NCBI GenBank assembly: GCA_965153355.1 | Contig: OZ231126.1 | Location: 13,516,001-13,580,000 of the forward strand | Direction: 5' to 3' | DNA from: Flaccisagitta enflata | Taxonomy: Eukaryota; Chaetognatha; Sagittoidea; Aphragmophora | DNA: 64,000 bases | Part shown: one piece after another, positions 47,049 to 59,189 of the stretch | Layout: every line of letters begins with the position of its first letter | Position numbering within the stretch: the first letter of the stretch is position 1 | Notes under the pieces: generated by a model | The model's input: the letters and a program-made list of their open reading frames with translations, nothing else | The model's database searches: none | What the model was told of the DNA's origin: nothing | Translations under genes and position numbers: made by a program

Positions 47049-49333
47049 ATGGTTTTTGCAAAGGCCAACTCTGGCTACGCCATTATCATTACCATCCTCA
47101 CATTGATAATTTCAAACAATCCACGACCGGTGATATCCGCGTTTTACGACGAAGTGCCTCTGGCGCGAGAAACCCCACAAAACGCTTTTTACTACGAGAA
47201 CGGCGACGTGTTGATGGAAGGCCACCCTTTTGAGCTTTTCTGCCCACTTCTCACGCGCGCAAACGAATCCAAGTACGAATATTTCCCGGGACTTTGGTTT
47301 GAATCCAGCGGCAAAAATGAGCCGAAAAACAAAACTCTGCTCATTTTTCCGGATCTCAATACAGCTGGACAGGGCTATAGATGCGGAGGGGAGGAATTCA
47401 ATTGTTCCACATCGGGATGCGGAGACCAGGACGCTCATCACGACAACTGCCATCGATTGTCGCCAAAAGTCCATTTTCTCAACTCTCATCGGCTCAACTA
47501 CGTTCCGTACGAAGCTGAGAGTGTCACCGAGGTACAAATTCCCACGTACCAGCACAAGAGAAAGACCTATGTTAGATTCCGAGTGTATGTCACCATGGAA
47601 ATGGGCGGTGGGGTGTTCCATTGTTCCAACGGCTCGTTACTGACACCCGCGCAAATCGCCAGCTGGTCTCCAAACCCTTCGACGATATCCTCATCGCCGT
47701 CGGTTTTGCAGATGCCGACTACGGAGGGCTTCGTTAAGAACGGCATCCATCAACTGTGGAGTCGATCTATTCACGTCATTCGCTGGAACTCGTTCGATTT
47801 GACCTTACCCGAACAAAATGTTGGTCAGAATTTACAATTTCAGCTCTCGTTGGACGTTAATACGCACACCGACATGAGGCTTGATCTCCATCTCACGAAT
47901 GGAAAAATGATTCAATACATACCTTATGAGGCTCAAAAAGCCGAAGGGACATTTTCGGCCGTTCATGTGGTGGCACACGAGGACTCAGACGCCATCTTTG
48001 TTTGTCGACTAGAATACAGACTCGTCACGGCCAAGGGCCGCCAAGGTGTTTATGTCGCCCATCAGCTTCGTACTTTGCGTTTGGTAGAACCGCCTAATCC
48101 AACAACGCCGGAGCTGACTCCGTCAACTTCTGCAACGAACATCACCGCATCCACGTGGAACACGCCGTGGAATTCGACATCGGCTGAACCAGCAACCATC
48201 ATACCCTCATTAGAGACGCCAACGGCTAAACCTACCACCAATAAGCTGGAAACGAAGATGCCCAATCCAGAACCAACCACCATGATGCCCGCTTCTGAGA
48301 TGCCTACATCAGCAGCCAAAATGAATTCATCCAAAGCTGGGCCAAGCATCATCACACTCACATCGGACATGCCTACCGTCTCTTCTCAGCCGCCATCGCG
48401 TTCATCAACGATGGAGGTACCAGTTCTAACAGCAACGCGAGTCGTTTCTACGTTCTTGCTACACTCTCTTGTTTGACTAAGAACCTTTTTCGAAAGAACC
48501 TCAGGGCTCGGATGTAAAGAAAATAACAACAATTTTTAAGAATATTGTCAGCCTCAAAACAGGGAGGAATGTAAAAACACCCATACTTGATTTGCTCTAG
48601 GCTTATGAAGGAACTGCAGTAAACAAAAAGAGTCGTGACTGCATGATCATAACGGCTGACTGCAAACAGCTTTACATATAAATTTGATTTGTTTGAGATC
48701 AATATTTTGGTTCTTATATCCTTTCAATTGGCGATTAGAGTTAGGTTACCACATAAAAGGATATTCTTATTCAAGCTGGCGATTAGAAAAGTAAGAACGC
48801 CCAAAAACAATTTTAATTCGAATTAAAAACACCGAGCCTCGGGAAAAAATGACATGCTCTTATAAAAAGATATTAGTGCATGATTCAATCAACGAGCACT
48901 AAATAGAGATAAGATAATTGGAAGTTTTGTCCCAAATTCATCATCTTGTCCAATTCCTTCAACTGAACTTGATTTCTGATTGAATTAGGAAATCATCGCG
49001 CCGCAATCAACCAAGTCGTCGGGAAGCACAACGGACTCAGTGGAATCTCCCGTCAAGTCAGCATTGTCAGAATCCATCCTGATTGTCATCATTGTTGCTG
49101 TCGCCTTCGTCGTCGCTATTTTCGCCATTGTTGGTCTCGTCTGTTTCTTCATGATCAAAGTCCTTAAAAAGTTGAAAAAGTTTTCAAGAAACAACGATGA
49201 TGATGATGATAACAACAATATCATAATGAACGACTACTGCGTACACGGGTGGCTATCAAAGGGAGATGAAACAGATAGAGAAAGTGTCAAAAGCGTCAAA
49301 AGCGACCACACTTCCGTAACAATCATCAGTTAA
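47049..49333 (+). CDS. Type I membrane protein with Ig-like ectodomain, two exons
   Basis: Exons 47049-48416 and 48989-49333 (intron GTACCA...TTAG, phase 0) give 570 residues. Layout: signal peptide 1-31 (YAIIITILTLIIS core); Ig-like domain about 50-115 with Cys65, Trp83 and Cys112 (EGHPFELFC, GLWFES, NTAGQGYRC); a Cys-rich piece 117-135; two related modules carrying Y(V/I)PYEA, the first ending in GGVFHC and the second in SDAIFVC; a Ser/Thr/Pro-rich stalk about 350-480; one transmembrane helix about 485-511 (ILIVIIVAVAFVVAIFAIVG); a basic stop-transfer (KVLKKLKKF); and a 50-residue tail with DDDDD, NNN and Ser-rich segments. At least seven N-glycosylation sequons. The first exon also reads through to a stop at 48474, a possible intron-retained form ending VVSTFLLHSLV. 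Ligand unknown; a surface recognition or adhesion receptor is inferred. Confidence 0.8.
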
Positions 49334-49406
49334 ACTTAAACATCTGTGTTTTTTTAGAATCACCTGGTCTCATCAATTTACTGTCGTTGGATTTTTTTAA
49401 AAGAAC

Positions 49407-49612
49407 AAGGCCGGATACACAACTACCAAAATCGCGCGTCGCGGGTGAGCAGAGCCATGTTAAAAACCGCATCCATCATTGAACTTAGAGCAGTAAAACC
49501 AAAGACCGCAAAAGCAAAAAAAGTAAAGTGTGGCAGCGGACGACGGACCCGATTGACGGGACAGACGGACAAAGCGGGTTGTAGAGTCGCGTAGCACGCG
49601 ACTAAAAATGGA
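49407..49612 (+). mobile_element. Family C repeat
   Basis: ACAAGGCCGGATACACAACT, GGTGAGCAGAG, AAAAAGTAAAGTGTGG, ending GTCGCGTAGCACGCGACTAA. It lies just 3' of the membrane-protein gene, within 75 bases of its stop; no AATAAA precedes it. Confidence 0.75.
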
Positions 49613-49779
49613 ACCGTATCAACCACTTTACTCCAGCTGTATTCCTCATGGTAGCATATCTGAACTATATGAAGAAAGTTTTATGAATAAGACAGGGGGC
49701 GTAAGGAAGAACGGATTTTTAGTTAAGAACCAAATGGACAGAGTGGAGAGATTTTTTTTCTCCATAACTTAATCGGTTT

Positions 49780-50400
49780 TTGGGCAGCGGCCCCGAAGGG
49801 GCAGAAGGCCTATGCTTTCACACATAGGGAAATTTTTCCTTCTCCGTCCACCCCATTAAGCTCATATCCTGTTGTGGGGCCCAAATCCTGGTCTTGAGGC
49901 CCAAATCCTAGTCTCAAAAATCCCAGATTCTGGCCTCAGGCCAAATCCCTGGCCTTGTGGTCAAATCCCTCAGCCTTAGGCTCAAATCTGGCAACGGGCT
50001 CCGTCAACCTTGAGGCTCAAATCCCAACGCGGGGCTCCGTCCCAGGATCTGTGAGCCCATGTCCAGCCTCAGCCTCAATCCCAGCCTTGAACTCAAATCT
50101 GTAGCCTCATAGCTCAAATCCAAGCCTCAAGCCTCGTCCAGCCTCCAGGTCTCCGTCACAGCCTAGGGCTCAAGTCAAATCAAAGCCTCGGGGCTCAAAT
50201 CCTGAACTCATGACTCAAATCACAGCAGCCAGGGGCTCAAATCCCATTATTGATGCTAAATTCAACCCTGGAGCTTCAAACTTGCAAGCTTGTAGGTGTC
50301 GACCCCTTAGGGAGCCGCTGCCCCTCTCTGTCACACACCCCACATATATTCACATAGGGGCAACGGGTACCGCTGACCATGTAACGCTTTTGCGACTATT
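49780..50400. mobile_element. Family A element, diverged units
   Basis: GGGCAGCGGCCCCGAAGGGG, GCCTATGCTTTCACACATAG, about 20 worn units (CCTTGAGGCTCAAATCCCA), the inverted hairpin block near 50318, GGGTACCGCTGACCATGTAA and CGCTTTTGCGACTATT. Confidence 0.75.
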
Positions 50401-50904
50401 TCTACTCTCCCAAGCTTTCCTTCCCATTCCCTGTATTGTATTTAGCCATATCGTCCGTGCCATCGCTTTGTTTTCTTATCCCACTTCCGATTATGAATCA
50501 TTTCCAGAGTGGACATTAATAGGAGGTAAACCCAGTGTCAGTGAACCTATCTATTTCTACAAAATAAAAAATCCTTTTTGCGACAACAGATGGTCATAAA
50601 TCAGACTGCCATATGGAAGTGGGCATTACGTTATAGTAGATACAGGTTCCTGGGTCTGTCACCTTTTCATACCCGGCCTGCTGTACAGACAATGCCAGTT
50701 TTTCTGTTGTAGTTTCTGATGACATTCGTGGACATAGTTACAGCAATTAGCAACGCATTTTGAGCTTGGTTTCGGGCAGGGTAAACCTGATTATGTACCA
50801 TGCCTTCTTTTTAACACATCTTTGGTTGCATGGTATTTTAAACTAATTGTCTAACCAGATTGGCCTGAACTGGAGCGTCATGCGTCACTCACTGAACACT
50901 GAGC

Positions 50905-51345
50905 CGGATCAAGCTACCGCGAGGCCTAAGGCTTAAGACCCACCGCGGGGCCCCCTTAGCCCTCCCCCTTGCTTCCCCCAAAACTTGCTGTCACCCTTCT
51001 TTCTAGTGGATATAAACTAGAAAGGCATTTATCTTTCTAAGCTTATAAACCTAATTAAAAAAAAAGAGATCATAAGTTGAATGTAGAAAATCAAGATGAC
51101 AGCAGAAAAAAAGTTGTTTTTTTTTTTTTACCCTTCTTTCTTTCTTGTTTTCTTTCATTCATTTTAATTTTTTTATTATTTCTTTTTTTCTTTTTCCCCT
51201 TTTTCTTTCCCCTTTTTTCCCCCTTCGTCTTGTCTCTTTTTCCCCTTCCCTTTTTTTATAAGGGCTAGGCTGTACCGCGGGGCCCCCCTTACCGCGGGGC
51301 CTAAGGCTTAAGCCTTATAAGCCTAATGGATGATCCGGCTCAGAC
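50905..51345. mobile_element. Foldback (MITE-like) element
   Basis: Left GCCGGATCAAGCTACCGCGA with GGCCTAAGGCTTAAG and CCGCGGGGCCCCC; the right end has the same blocks inverted and repeated, ending ATGATCCGGC. A pyrimidine tract fills 51115-51260. Confidence 0.7.
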
Positions 51346-51479
51346 TGAACATACTTACTAGCCTGTACCTAAATGACAAAAAGCAATGAAATTAACATTC
51401 TACGAGCAGATCATGTTATGGGATTGCCTCAGGCTTCTATTGAAATCCATTATGGCTTTGAAATTCTACTTCCAGGTGG

Positions 51480-51875
51480 CCGCACCTTACCTTCTATTTT
51501 CCTTACCACTATAGAAAATTCAAAATTTCAAAATACTAAAATTCTAATTCTGTCTGCAGATTTGGAATCTGCAGAAAAAAGTGTTTTCCTTTTTTTGATA
51601 TTCTAATCAGAAGGTGGTCAAAAGTGCTGTCAAAAATCGCGAAATATACTTTTCTTTTTAATTTTTTAGTAAAATTGTTAAACTTACCTATTTTAAGAAT
51701 CTTTTGCATGGATTTTGATAATGATCCTGAAGGAATTTTGAAAAAAGAAAAAGAACTTTCAACAGACAGTTTTTCATGCAGATTTCAAATCTGCTGTCAA
51801 AAGTTTGATTTGAGCAATTTGAAATTTTTGGCTTTATATCAACCCATGGAAAGTTCAAGGTAAGGCGAGGAAACC
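51480..51875. mobile_element. Imperfect foldback related to the 31290 element
   Basis: Left CGCACCTTACCTTC...CAGATTTGGAATCTGCAG; right CAGATTTCAAATCTGCTG...TTCAAGGTAAGGCG, inverted. The TTTTTTGATATTC and AATCTGCA motifs recur in the 31290-31935 element. Confidence 0.55.
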
Positions 51876-52184
51876 AAGATGTAAACTTTTAAAGCTGAAA
51901 ATGATGACAATAGAGGCCCAAGACAGCTCCACAACATAAACTGCTCATAGAATTTTGATTTTTTTGGATATAGTCATTTCAGTACAGGCTAATAATTATA
52001 CATCTTTAGCTGTGAATCGTCTTTCGTAATCATTCAGTCTTGTTCTTAAGAAAATTGCAATTCTGTATCAGGTTTTTGATTAAACTTTTGCCATCTTTTC
52101 CAAAATGTTTACGTTGGCTGAGAATATAACATCATGGCAGGTAGATAGTTACGATACAATGCTAATTACTGTGATTTCCTCACT

Positions 52185-53370
52185 TTTGGACAGCAGCCCC
52201 AAAGGGGGGAATTTCCAGATGTTCGTCTATCCTTTGGTCATTCCGCCTTATCCTTCCATCCATCTGTCTGCCCCCCCCCCATGGCTGGCTCAATTTTTGC
52301 CCTCTTAGCCCTCAAGTTAGCCCTCCCCAACCTCCATTTAGTCCTCCAGGCTTCAAATTCGCCCTCCCGGCTTAAAATTTGCCCTTAGGACCTCTAATCT
52401 GCCCTCCAGACCTCAAAACTTCCCCCTTGTCCTCTTATCAGCCCTCCAGGCTTCAAATCAGCCCTCTGTGTCTAGAGTCAAATCCACCCTCCTGAAATCT
52501 CTTCTGCTACCAAGACCTCAAATCTGCCCTCCTGAACTATCAGCCCTCCAGGTTTCTAATCAGCCATCTGTGCCTCGAGTCTGCTCTCCAGGCCCCAAGC
52601 TTATTGCTGTTCCTCAAGTTTGCTAAGCCTCAAATCCGCCTGCAATTCCTCAAATCAGTTATCTGAGGCCTAAAATATGCCTACCGGGATGTTGGAAATT
52701 CACCCCTGTGTCCTACAGGACATCAGCCATTTAGGACCGCTGACCTGTTCTCACTCCACTTCTCCACTTGATCACTCCCAGCACGGCATTGGATACAACT
52801 GCTTATGAGTGATCCTTGGATGACTAGTTTTACCCATTTTCTGGCAGGGGATTGCTTTTTAGGCAGCATCTTCGAAAGGGAGGAAGTCTTGTAGCCAACA
52901 AGGGGGCTTTTGTTCGTCCATCCTTCCATCCATTTGTCTCCCTTGTTGAGCCTCTAGGGCCTTGAATGAGACTTCCGCCCTGAAATCAGGTCTCTCAGAA
53001 CTTAAACCAGACCTCTCAATCATTGAATTAGCTTCTTGGGCAGTGGCTTCCAAGGGGACAAAGTCCTGTAGAACACAGGGGGACTTTTATTTGTCTGTTT
53101 ATTCATTCATTTGTCTATCTGCCCCCAATCCCAATCAGGCCTCTCAGGCCTCAAATCCAGCCTCTCAAGCCCCAAATATGGCCCCCCAAACTAGGCATCT
53201 CAGGCTTCAAAACAGCCATCTAAGCTTGAAATCAGAGCTCTCTGGCTTCGAATCAGTCCTCTATGCCCCTCTTAAGTCTTAGGCAGATTCAAGGCTTGAG
53301 AGGGTAGGTTTCATGCCTGAGAGGGCAGATTTCAGGCCTGATAGAGCTTAGAGGGCCTGGGGGCTCGCAT
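52185..53370. mobile_element. Two degraded family B elements
   Basis: GGACAGCAGCCCCAAAGGGG at 52188, worn units (CCTCCAGGCTTCAAATC) and CCTGTGTCCTACAGGACATC near 52715. A second set runs 52862-53370, with the hairpin block at 53040, GTCCTGTAGAACACAGGGGG and 21-bp units in both orientations. Confidence 0.65.
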
Positions 53371-53938
53371 CTCTTGAGCTGCTCTCCCAAACAGTCCCCA
53401 ATTGTTTAGCTAGCTTGATTGTCTACGCTGATCATGCCCCCATCCCTCCCACCTCCACAATTCATTTTCTCTTATATTAAAATCCATGCATTACTTTAAC
53501 ATATCCAGCACATCATTCATTAAGTTCTTTAAAGACCCAATGAAGTAAAAAATGTCATAAGAAAGAAGTGGATTGCGTTTAATCTCCAAATTTTTATTAC
53601 CAATTATACTTTTAAAGAAATTTCTTTTTCAAATAAGGAATTCATGAAAAATGAACACTCAACTACTTTATGCAAATAGTATCCTACTTTTTCCACATCT
53701 ATTCATGTCACCAGTAAACTACCTACTCAGTGACAGTGCAAATAAACCTACCAGTAACGACGAGGGCGCATCTATTGTTTGTCTATCAAACTTGTTTTCC
53801 TCCAACTAAGCAAATACAATCGATTCTCCGGCGGGAAACTGAAACTGAACGCGGCAATCACGTGTCCCAAGTTGGGACTCCCAACACAGCTTTTCTACGT
53901 CTGTCCATTTATTGACTGATCAATTTGTCATTTTGCTT
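53371..53938. other. Nothing recognised
   Basis: AT-rich unique-looking sequence; no repeat family, RNA gene or supported exon seen. Confidence 0.4.
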
Positions 53939-53954
53939 GTTGTTGTTGTTCTTT

Positions 53955-54040
<86 letters not shown>

Positions 54041-54047
54041 ATTGTCG

Positions 54048-54142
<95 letters not shown>

Positions 54143-54145
54143 GCT
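53939..54145. repeat. (GTT)n microsatellite, about 200 bp
   Basis: Trinucleotide run with one ATTGTC interruption near 54041. Poly-Leu, Val, Asn and Gln frames are its translations. Confidence 0.95.
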
Positions 54146-54329
54146 GTTCCTCTTCCTCTTTTTCTTTTTTCTTTTTCTTTTTCTTCCTTTCCTTTCCATC
54201 ATTCAGTCTATACGTTTGTCTGTCTGTTGATCGATTTGTACCATTAAGACCTCTAGCGGTGTTCAATTACCGCTGATGTTGTGTTTCTTCTGAAAGACAT
54301 CATTGAGCTCCTTCACGAAGACCTTAGCT

Positions 54330-54640
54330 TTGAGACCCAAATCCCAGTCTCAGAGCCCAAATCCCATCCTTGAGGCCAAAATCCCATACTTGAAGCTCAA
54401 ATCCCAGCTCTGAGGCCCAAATCCCAGCCTAAAGGTCCAACCCCCAAGCCTGAATCCCAGCCCAAAGGCCCAAATCCCTATCGCTCGAAGGTGAAGAAGA
54501 AAATTCCTCATATGTGGGAAAGGATGGGTCATCGACCCCTTCAGGGCCGCTGCCGTGCTCCCTCTCCCAACTTTAATCATAACCTACTTGGGCAGGTCAC
54601 GGGTACCGCTGACCATCGGACGCTTTTGCGACTATTTTGT
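54330..54640. mobile_element. Partial family A element
   Basis: About eight units (CCCAAATCCCAGCCTAAAGG) in one orientation, GTGAAGAAGAAAATTCCTCA, the hairpin block near 54535, then GGGTACCGCTGACCATCGGA and CGCTTTTGCGACTATT. Confidence 0.75.
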
Positions 54641-54755
54641 ATCATTCCCATCGTCATCGTCTTCATCAGGTACATTACATTGAATGGAATAATATCGATC
54701 TGCCTTCTATATCGTATTTCAAATATAATTCGCTTCAAATGGTGGTGGTGGGAGA

Positions 54756-55624
54756 TAGTCCGCCAGCGAATTTGGGGGTGTTCATCAACGGGGAATGAAC
54801 GCATGTTGCTGAACAATGCCATAGAGTTGTTCATGAACGACTAAAAAGAGGCTCTTGGCAAACGATTTTGTTCATGGAGGGCGCAAAAAGACCTGTTCAT
54901 GAACAACCGTTAATTGAGGGGTAAAAAAAGCCGTTGCTGAACAGGTAAAAAAAAACACTCCACCAATAGTTTTGTTGGTGGAGTGGGTTCTTGACACATG
55001 CTCATCTGGCTGTTAAAGAACAACAAAAAAAGTTTTTTGATAACAGTTTTGAGCATCAAGTTTAATGTTATAAAGAGTTTATTAAGGAAACCTTTTTGAC
55101 TCTTTATGAATGGCTGGGTTAAAAGATATTTTGTTAGAGGTGAAGTGATCTTAGGACTATGTTCATCAATACTGCTTTTCGGCTGTTCATGAATAGCAAA
55201 TTTTCATTGAGTGGATAAAAAATCCAGTGATTGAGTGAACCTTTTACAAACACATATGAAAGAGATTTTTTTGCCATGAATGGATTAGTCTTGACACTAC
55301 CTTCATAATTCTAAAACCATAAATGATGCTTATCTGGCTGTTTATGAAATACCAAATTTTACCTTTTGATGAACAGTTTTATTCATTGAGTAGATAAATG
55401 TTACAGTGAAGACTGAAGATGATACACATGGGGTATGAAGACAAAATTATTGGTGGAGTGGATTCTTTAGCCGTTCATTGAACGCGCTTTTTGTAGCCCT
55501 CTCTGAACAAAATCGTTGGGCAAAGGTCTTTTTTATTGTGTTCATCAACACCTGTATAGCATTGTTGCTGAACAGGCGTTCATTCCCCGTTGCTGAACGC
55601 ACCCAAATTCGCTGGCGGACTACC
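54756..55624. mobile_element. 870-bp foldback element inserted in a GGT-rich site
   Basis: Ends AGTCCGCCAGCGAATTTGGG and CCCAAATTCGCTGGCGGACT are perfect inverted copies. Inner arms share CGGGGAATGAACG and TTGCTGAACAATGC in inverted form, and many GTTCATGAAC-like palindromes occur internally. GGTGGTGG flanks it on both sides (54740 and 55626 on). No ORF. Confidence 0.85.
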
Positions 55625-55625
55625 T

Positions 55626-55828
55626 GGGTGGTGGTGGTGGTGGTGGTGGTGGTGGTGGTGTGGTGTGGTGGTGGTGGTGGTGGTGGTGGTGGTGGAGGTG
55701 GAGGTGGTGGTGGTGGTGGTGGTGGCGGTGGCGGCGGCGGCGGCGGCGGCGGTGGTGGTGGTGGTGGTGGTGGTGGTGGTGGCGGCGGCGGCGGTGGTGG
55801 TGGTGGTGGTGGTGGTGGTGGTGGTGGA
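55626..55828. repeat. (GGT)n/(GGC)n microsatellite
   Basis: About 200 bp of GGT with GGC and GGA variants, strongly G-rich on the plus strand and a candidate G-quadruplex region. Gly, Trp and His frames are its translations. Confidence 0.95.
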
Positions 55829-55849
55829 CCCTATTTAAAATCCGAAAAA

Positions 55850-56415
55850 ATGAAAAAAAGATTAATTTGAATTTAACATGAGAAAAAAAAGGTTTAAAAA
55901 TCATATGTAACTCAACAAGTATCGATCGTAGAGCATTCTGCGCGGGGCAAATTTCATTTAGTTACAACTAATTTTGATTATCATGCAAAACGCAGAATCA
56001 ACAACAGTATTTTTCCTTCCTGTTCGTTTTACGACCACCACAGCCGAATGTGCCACTGCCACTGACCCCTAAAACATCAGATGTAAAAAAATCCCATGTA
56101 TTCTTTAACATCATTTGTATTTCTTTGGTATTTTCTAAATAGTATTGAGAAGCGACTGATTATGCTTGAGTTACTATCTAGAGCAAAAGTATGGCAACAC
56201 CATAAGACTTTATTTATCTATTCAAAAAATGATACATGATAATATAGTAATATAATATAAAGTATAGCAACCAAAGCAGACCCCGGAGAGTCCATAATTA
56301 CTATCTTGTTTTCAGCAAGATAGTAATGGTTGCTACCAGTACAAAAACTTTGATCGAAATTAATAATATTTGTTTTTCTTTATGCCTTCACAAGTTGATA
56401 TGCTTAGATTTGTAG
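55850..56415. other. Nothing recognised
   Basis: AT-rich sequence with a short hairpin (ATTACTATCTTG...CAAGATAGTAAT, 56295-56332). No supported exon. Confidence 0.4.
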
Positions 56416-56439
56416 ATTATGCTAGTCCCAATCGACTCC

Positions 56440-57110
56440 TATGAGTTGATGTTGTCATTGTCGTTGTCATTGTCGCTGTCATTGCCGTTGTCATTGTTGC
56501 TGTTATCGCCCGTGTTGTCGCTGTAGATGTCATTGTCAATTTTTTGCCGCTGTAGGTTGTCATCGTTTGATGCAGCATCAGTGTTTTTAGTCGCGTGCAC
56601 GCGACTCTACAGCTTGCTCTGTCGGTCGGTCCGTCCGTCGGTCGGTCGGTCCGTCGGTCACATTTTTGAATTTTAAGCGTTTTTAACATTTTTAAACATT
56701 TTTTTATATCTTTTTTAACTTTTTAAACATTTCTTAACATTTTTAGCATTTTTTAACATTTTTTTACATTTTTTAACATTGTACCTATTTTAACAATTTT
56801 TAACATTCTTTAACATTTTTTGACATTTTTTAACATTTCTTAACATTTTTTAACATTTTTTAACATTTTTGACATTTTTTAACATTTTGACATGTTTTTG
56901 CTCTTTTGTTTGTCATTTCCAGACGCACGCGACTGTTGCCGTTTTGGGCTTGTTGGTGACGATGCAGCTATCGCCGTTGCTGTTGCTGCATGTATCTCCT
57001 CAACTGTTGCCACAGCTGTTGTCTGTTGCCACAGCTGTTGCCGCAGCTGTTGCTGCAGCTGTTGCCGCAGCTGCCGCCGCAGCTGTCACCGCAGCTGTCG
57101 CCGTCATTGA
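56440..57110. repeat. Three short minisatellites and a family C fragment
   Basis: GTTGTCATTGTCGCTGTCATT-like units at 56440-56540; a family C end at 56587-56670 (TTAGTCGCGTGCACGCGACT); TTTTTAACAT units at 56680-56890; 12-bp GCAGCTGTTGCC units at 57000-57110. Confidence 0.75.
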
Positions 57111-57539
57111 TTGATGCTGTTGTTGATGTCCTTGTCGTGAATGTTGCTATTTCTGATGTTGTCAGCGCTGCCCAGCTCAAATGTAATGGATCCCATCTGT
57201 AATAGAAAGAAGAGAGCGGCAGACAAATCCCAGCAGAACCTTGTCTTGTAGCAAGTTTGTTAGAATGTTCGTATTGCCGACATGTGGAATGTTTCTTTTG
57301 ATTGGTGTTGTCGCTGCGAAAATTTTTGTTGCTGTTATTGTTGCTGTTGTTGTTTTTGTTGTTGTTGCTATTGTTTATGCTGTCATTGCTGCTGTTGTTG
57401 ATGCTACAAGAGATGCTGTAGTATTTGCTGTTGGTGCCGTGGCTTTGCTGTTATATGATTCCGAAATATGTTCAATACTTGGTGTTCCCTCCCTGGGCAT
57501 CAATTCTCCTCCTCCTTCCTTTCCATTTGTTCACCCTCG

Positions 57540-57720
57540 TGAGGCAGAAGTCTCAGCCTCGAGGCTGAAATGTCAGCCTCGAGGCTCAACCCTTAGCCTT
57601 GAGGCTCATATTCCAGACTGGACACTCAAATCCTAGCCTCGGGGCTCAAATCATAGCCAAAGAGCTCAAATTCCAGTCTTGTAGCTCAAATTCCAACTTG
57701 GAAGCACAAATCCAAGGTAC
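57540..57720. repeat. Family A unit arm, isolated
   Basis: About eight units such as CTCGAGGCTGAAATGTCAGC without the hairpin or outer blocks. Confidence 0.6.
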
Positions 57721-57902
57721 ATTGCATTTTCTGACCTACTTTACCAATAAATTCTAGTTAATTTCTATGTATTCAATATACGATATTCATGGCAACAATG
57801 ATTCCTAAAGGCTGTGAAAGAAATTCGTAAGTCATAAATGGGCCTCTTTATTATGCATCTCCCCAGGTTATGGCCACATTGTTCGCCAACTCTTTATATC
57901 TT

Positions 57903-57998
57903 TCAGTTAGCCGATTTGCTTGCTGCATAGTGCATACGCATATCCTCGGCATCCTCGGATTTTTTAAAGGCATTTCGTGCGCAGTGAGAATTGATCAT
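57903..57998 (-). CDS. Small ORF, 31 codons, protein-like
   Basis: ATG to TGA on the minus strand, reading MINSHCARNAFKKSEDAEDM then RMHYAASKSAN. Composition is coding-like, but there is no splice or poly(A) support and its start overlaps the small foldback at 57993. It may be part of an exon or of a repeat. Confidence 0.25.
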   Translation of the reverse strand: MINSHCARNAFKKSEDAEDMRMHYAASKSAN

Positions 57999-58137
57999 GA
58001 AAGGTTTATTACGAATGGAGATGTACATGCGCAAACCATTGAAGACGGCAATCGCAAAAGATGTCGAAAATTCTGGTTAATTTCTTCTAATTTTGCGCAT
58101 GTACATCTCCATTCGTAATAGACCATTCCTGATCATA
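57993..58137. repeat. Short inverted repeat
   Basis: TTGATCATGAAAGGTTTATT, ACGAATGGAGATGTACATGC and GCAAA pair with the inverted TTTTGCGCATGTACATCTCC and ATTCGTAATAGACC at 58091-58137; the loop is about 55 bases. Confidence 0.85.
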
Positions 58138-58261
58138 ACCTCTTTGCTTTTTTCAGACAAGCACCAAAAAGGATCCGGTGATATTTTGAGCGGCTGGTTG
58201 GCGAAAATTTTTTGCCAATGACATCGACAAAACGAAGTGCATCCCATCTGCCCCCCACCCC

Positions 58262-58468
58262 ACAAGGCCGGATACACGGCTACCACAGTCATGTGCGAGT
58301 GGGTAGGGGCCATATTTGGGGTCACTATACCATTTGAGCAGGAGCATTGGGTCAAAAACTTATAAAAAGTAGAGTGGTGACGGACCGACACTTCGACAGA
58401 CCAACCAACCAACCGACAGACCGACAGACTAACAAAACAGAGTGCAGAGTCGCGTAGCACGCAACTAA
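58262..58468 (+). mobile_element. Family C repeat, near-complete
   Basis: ACAAGGCCGGATACACGGCT, GTGGGTAGGGGCCATATTTG, AAAAAGTAGAGTGGTGACGG, ending GTCGCGTAGCACGCAACTAA. Confidence 0.8.
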
Positions 58469-58499
58469 GGAAACAAAATAACCTCTGTTTGTCTGTCTG

Positions 58500-58617
<118 letters not shown>

Positions 58618-58967
58618 ATGAAGAGTGGGAGAGAGAGTATCGATGTGTCTTTTCTTTGAGATAACGGCGTTTCAATAAGAAGAAGGCAGGAAGGAAGAAT
58701 ACAGTAAAGTTCTATTCATTCAATGAAATTTCAAACGCAATGATTAAAGAAAATCAGATGGAGGCAGTATTTATAGGAGAGAAAAACGTGATTACAATAA
58801 ATGTGAACTTGAGCAAAACGTGACCTCTTTTCACCTTGATTTTGCCCAAATATGTAAATATCTCGCCTTTTTACAAGTATAAATGAAAGAATGTTGACAA
58901 TTTCTTGTAGGAATTCGCACTTCTTAAACACGCGCAAATTGCAGTTGCAAGTCTCACATACCTACAT

Positions 58968-59079
<112 letters not shown>

Positions 59080-59183
59080 CCTTTCAGGGCCGCAGCCCAA
59101 ATGCAATAGGAATGGAGAAGAATATTCGCACCTGCACAAAAAAGTACCTCCTATCGGTTTATGACACGAGTGACACAACTGTT

Positions 59184-59189
59184 TTTATT
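59184..59189 (-). terminator. Poly(A) signal of the F5/8 C gene
   Basis: AATAAA on the minus strand, 87 bases after the stop codon at 59278-59276. Confidence 0.65.

Noticed and set aside
56869-57636. Ala/Val-rich frames (VAAAVAAAVAAAAAA; AVIVAVVVFVVVAIVY)
   Set aside because: Encoded by 12-bp GCAGCTGTTGCC units and GTT-type repeats; composition explains the hydrophobicity.
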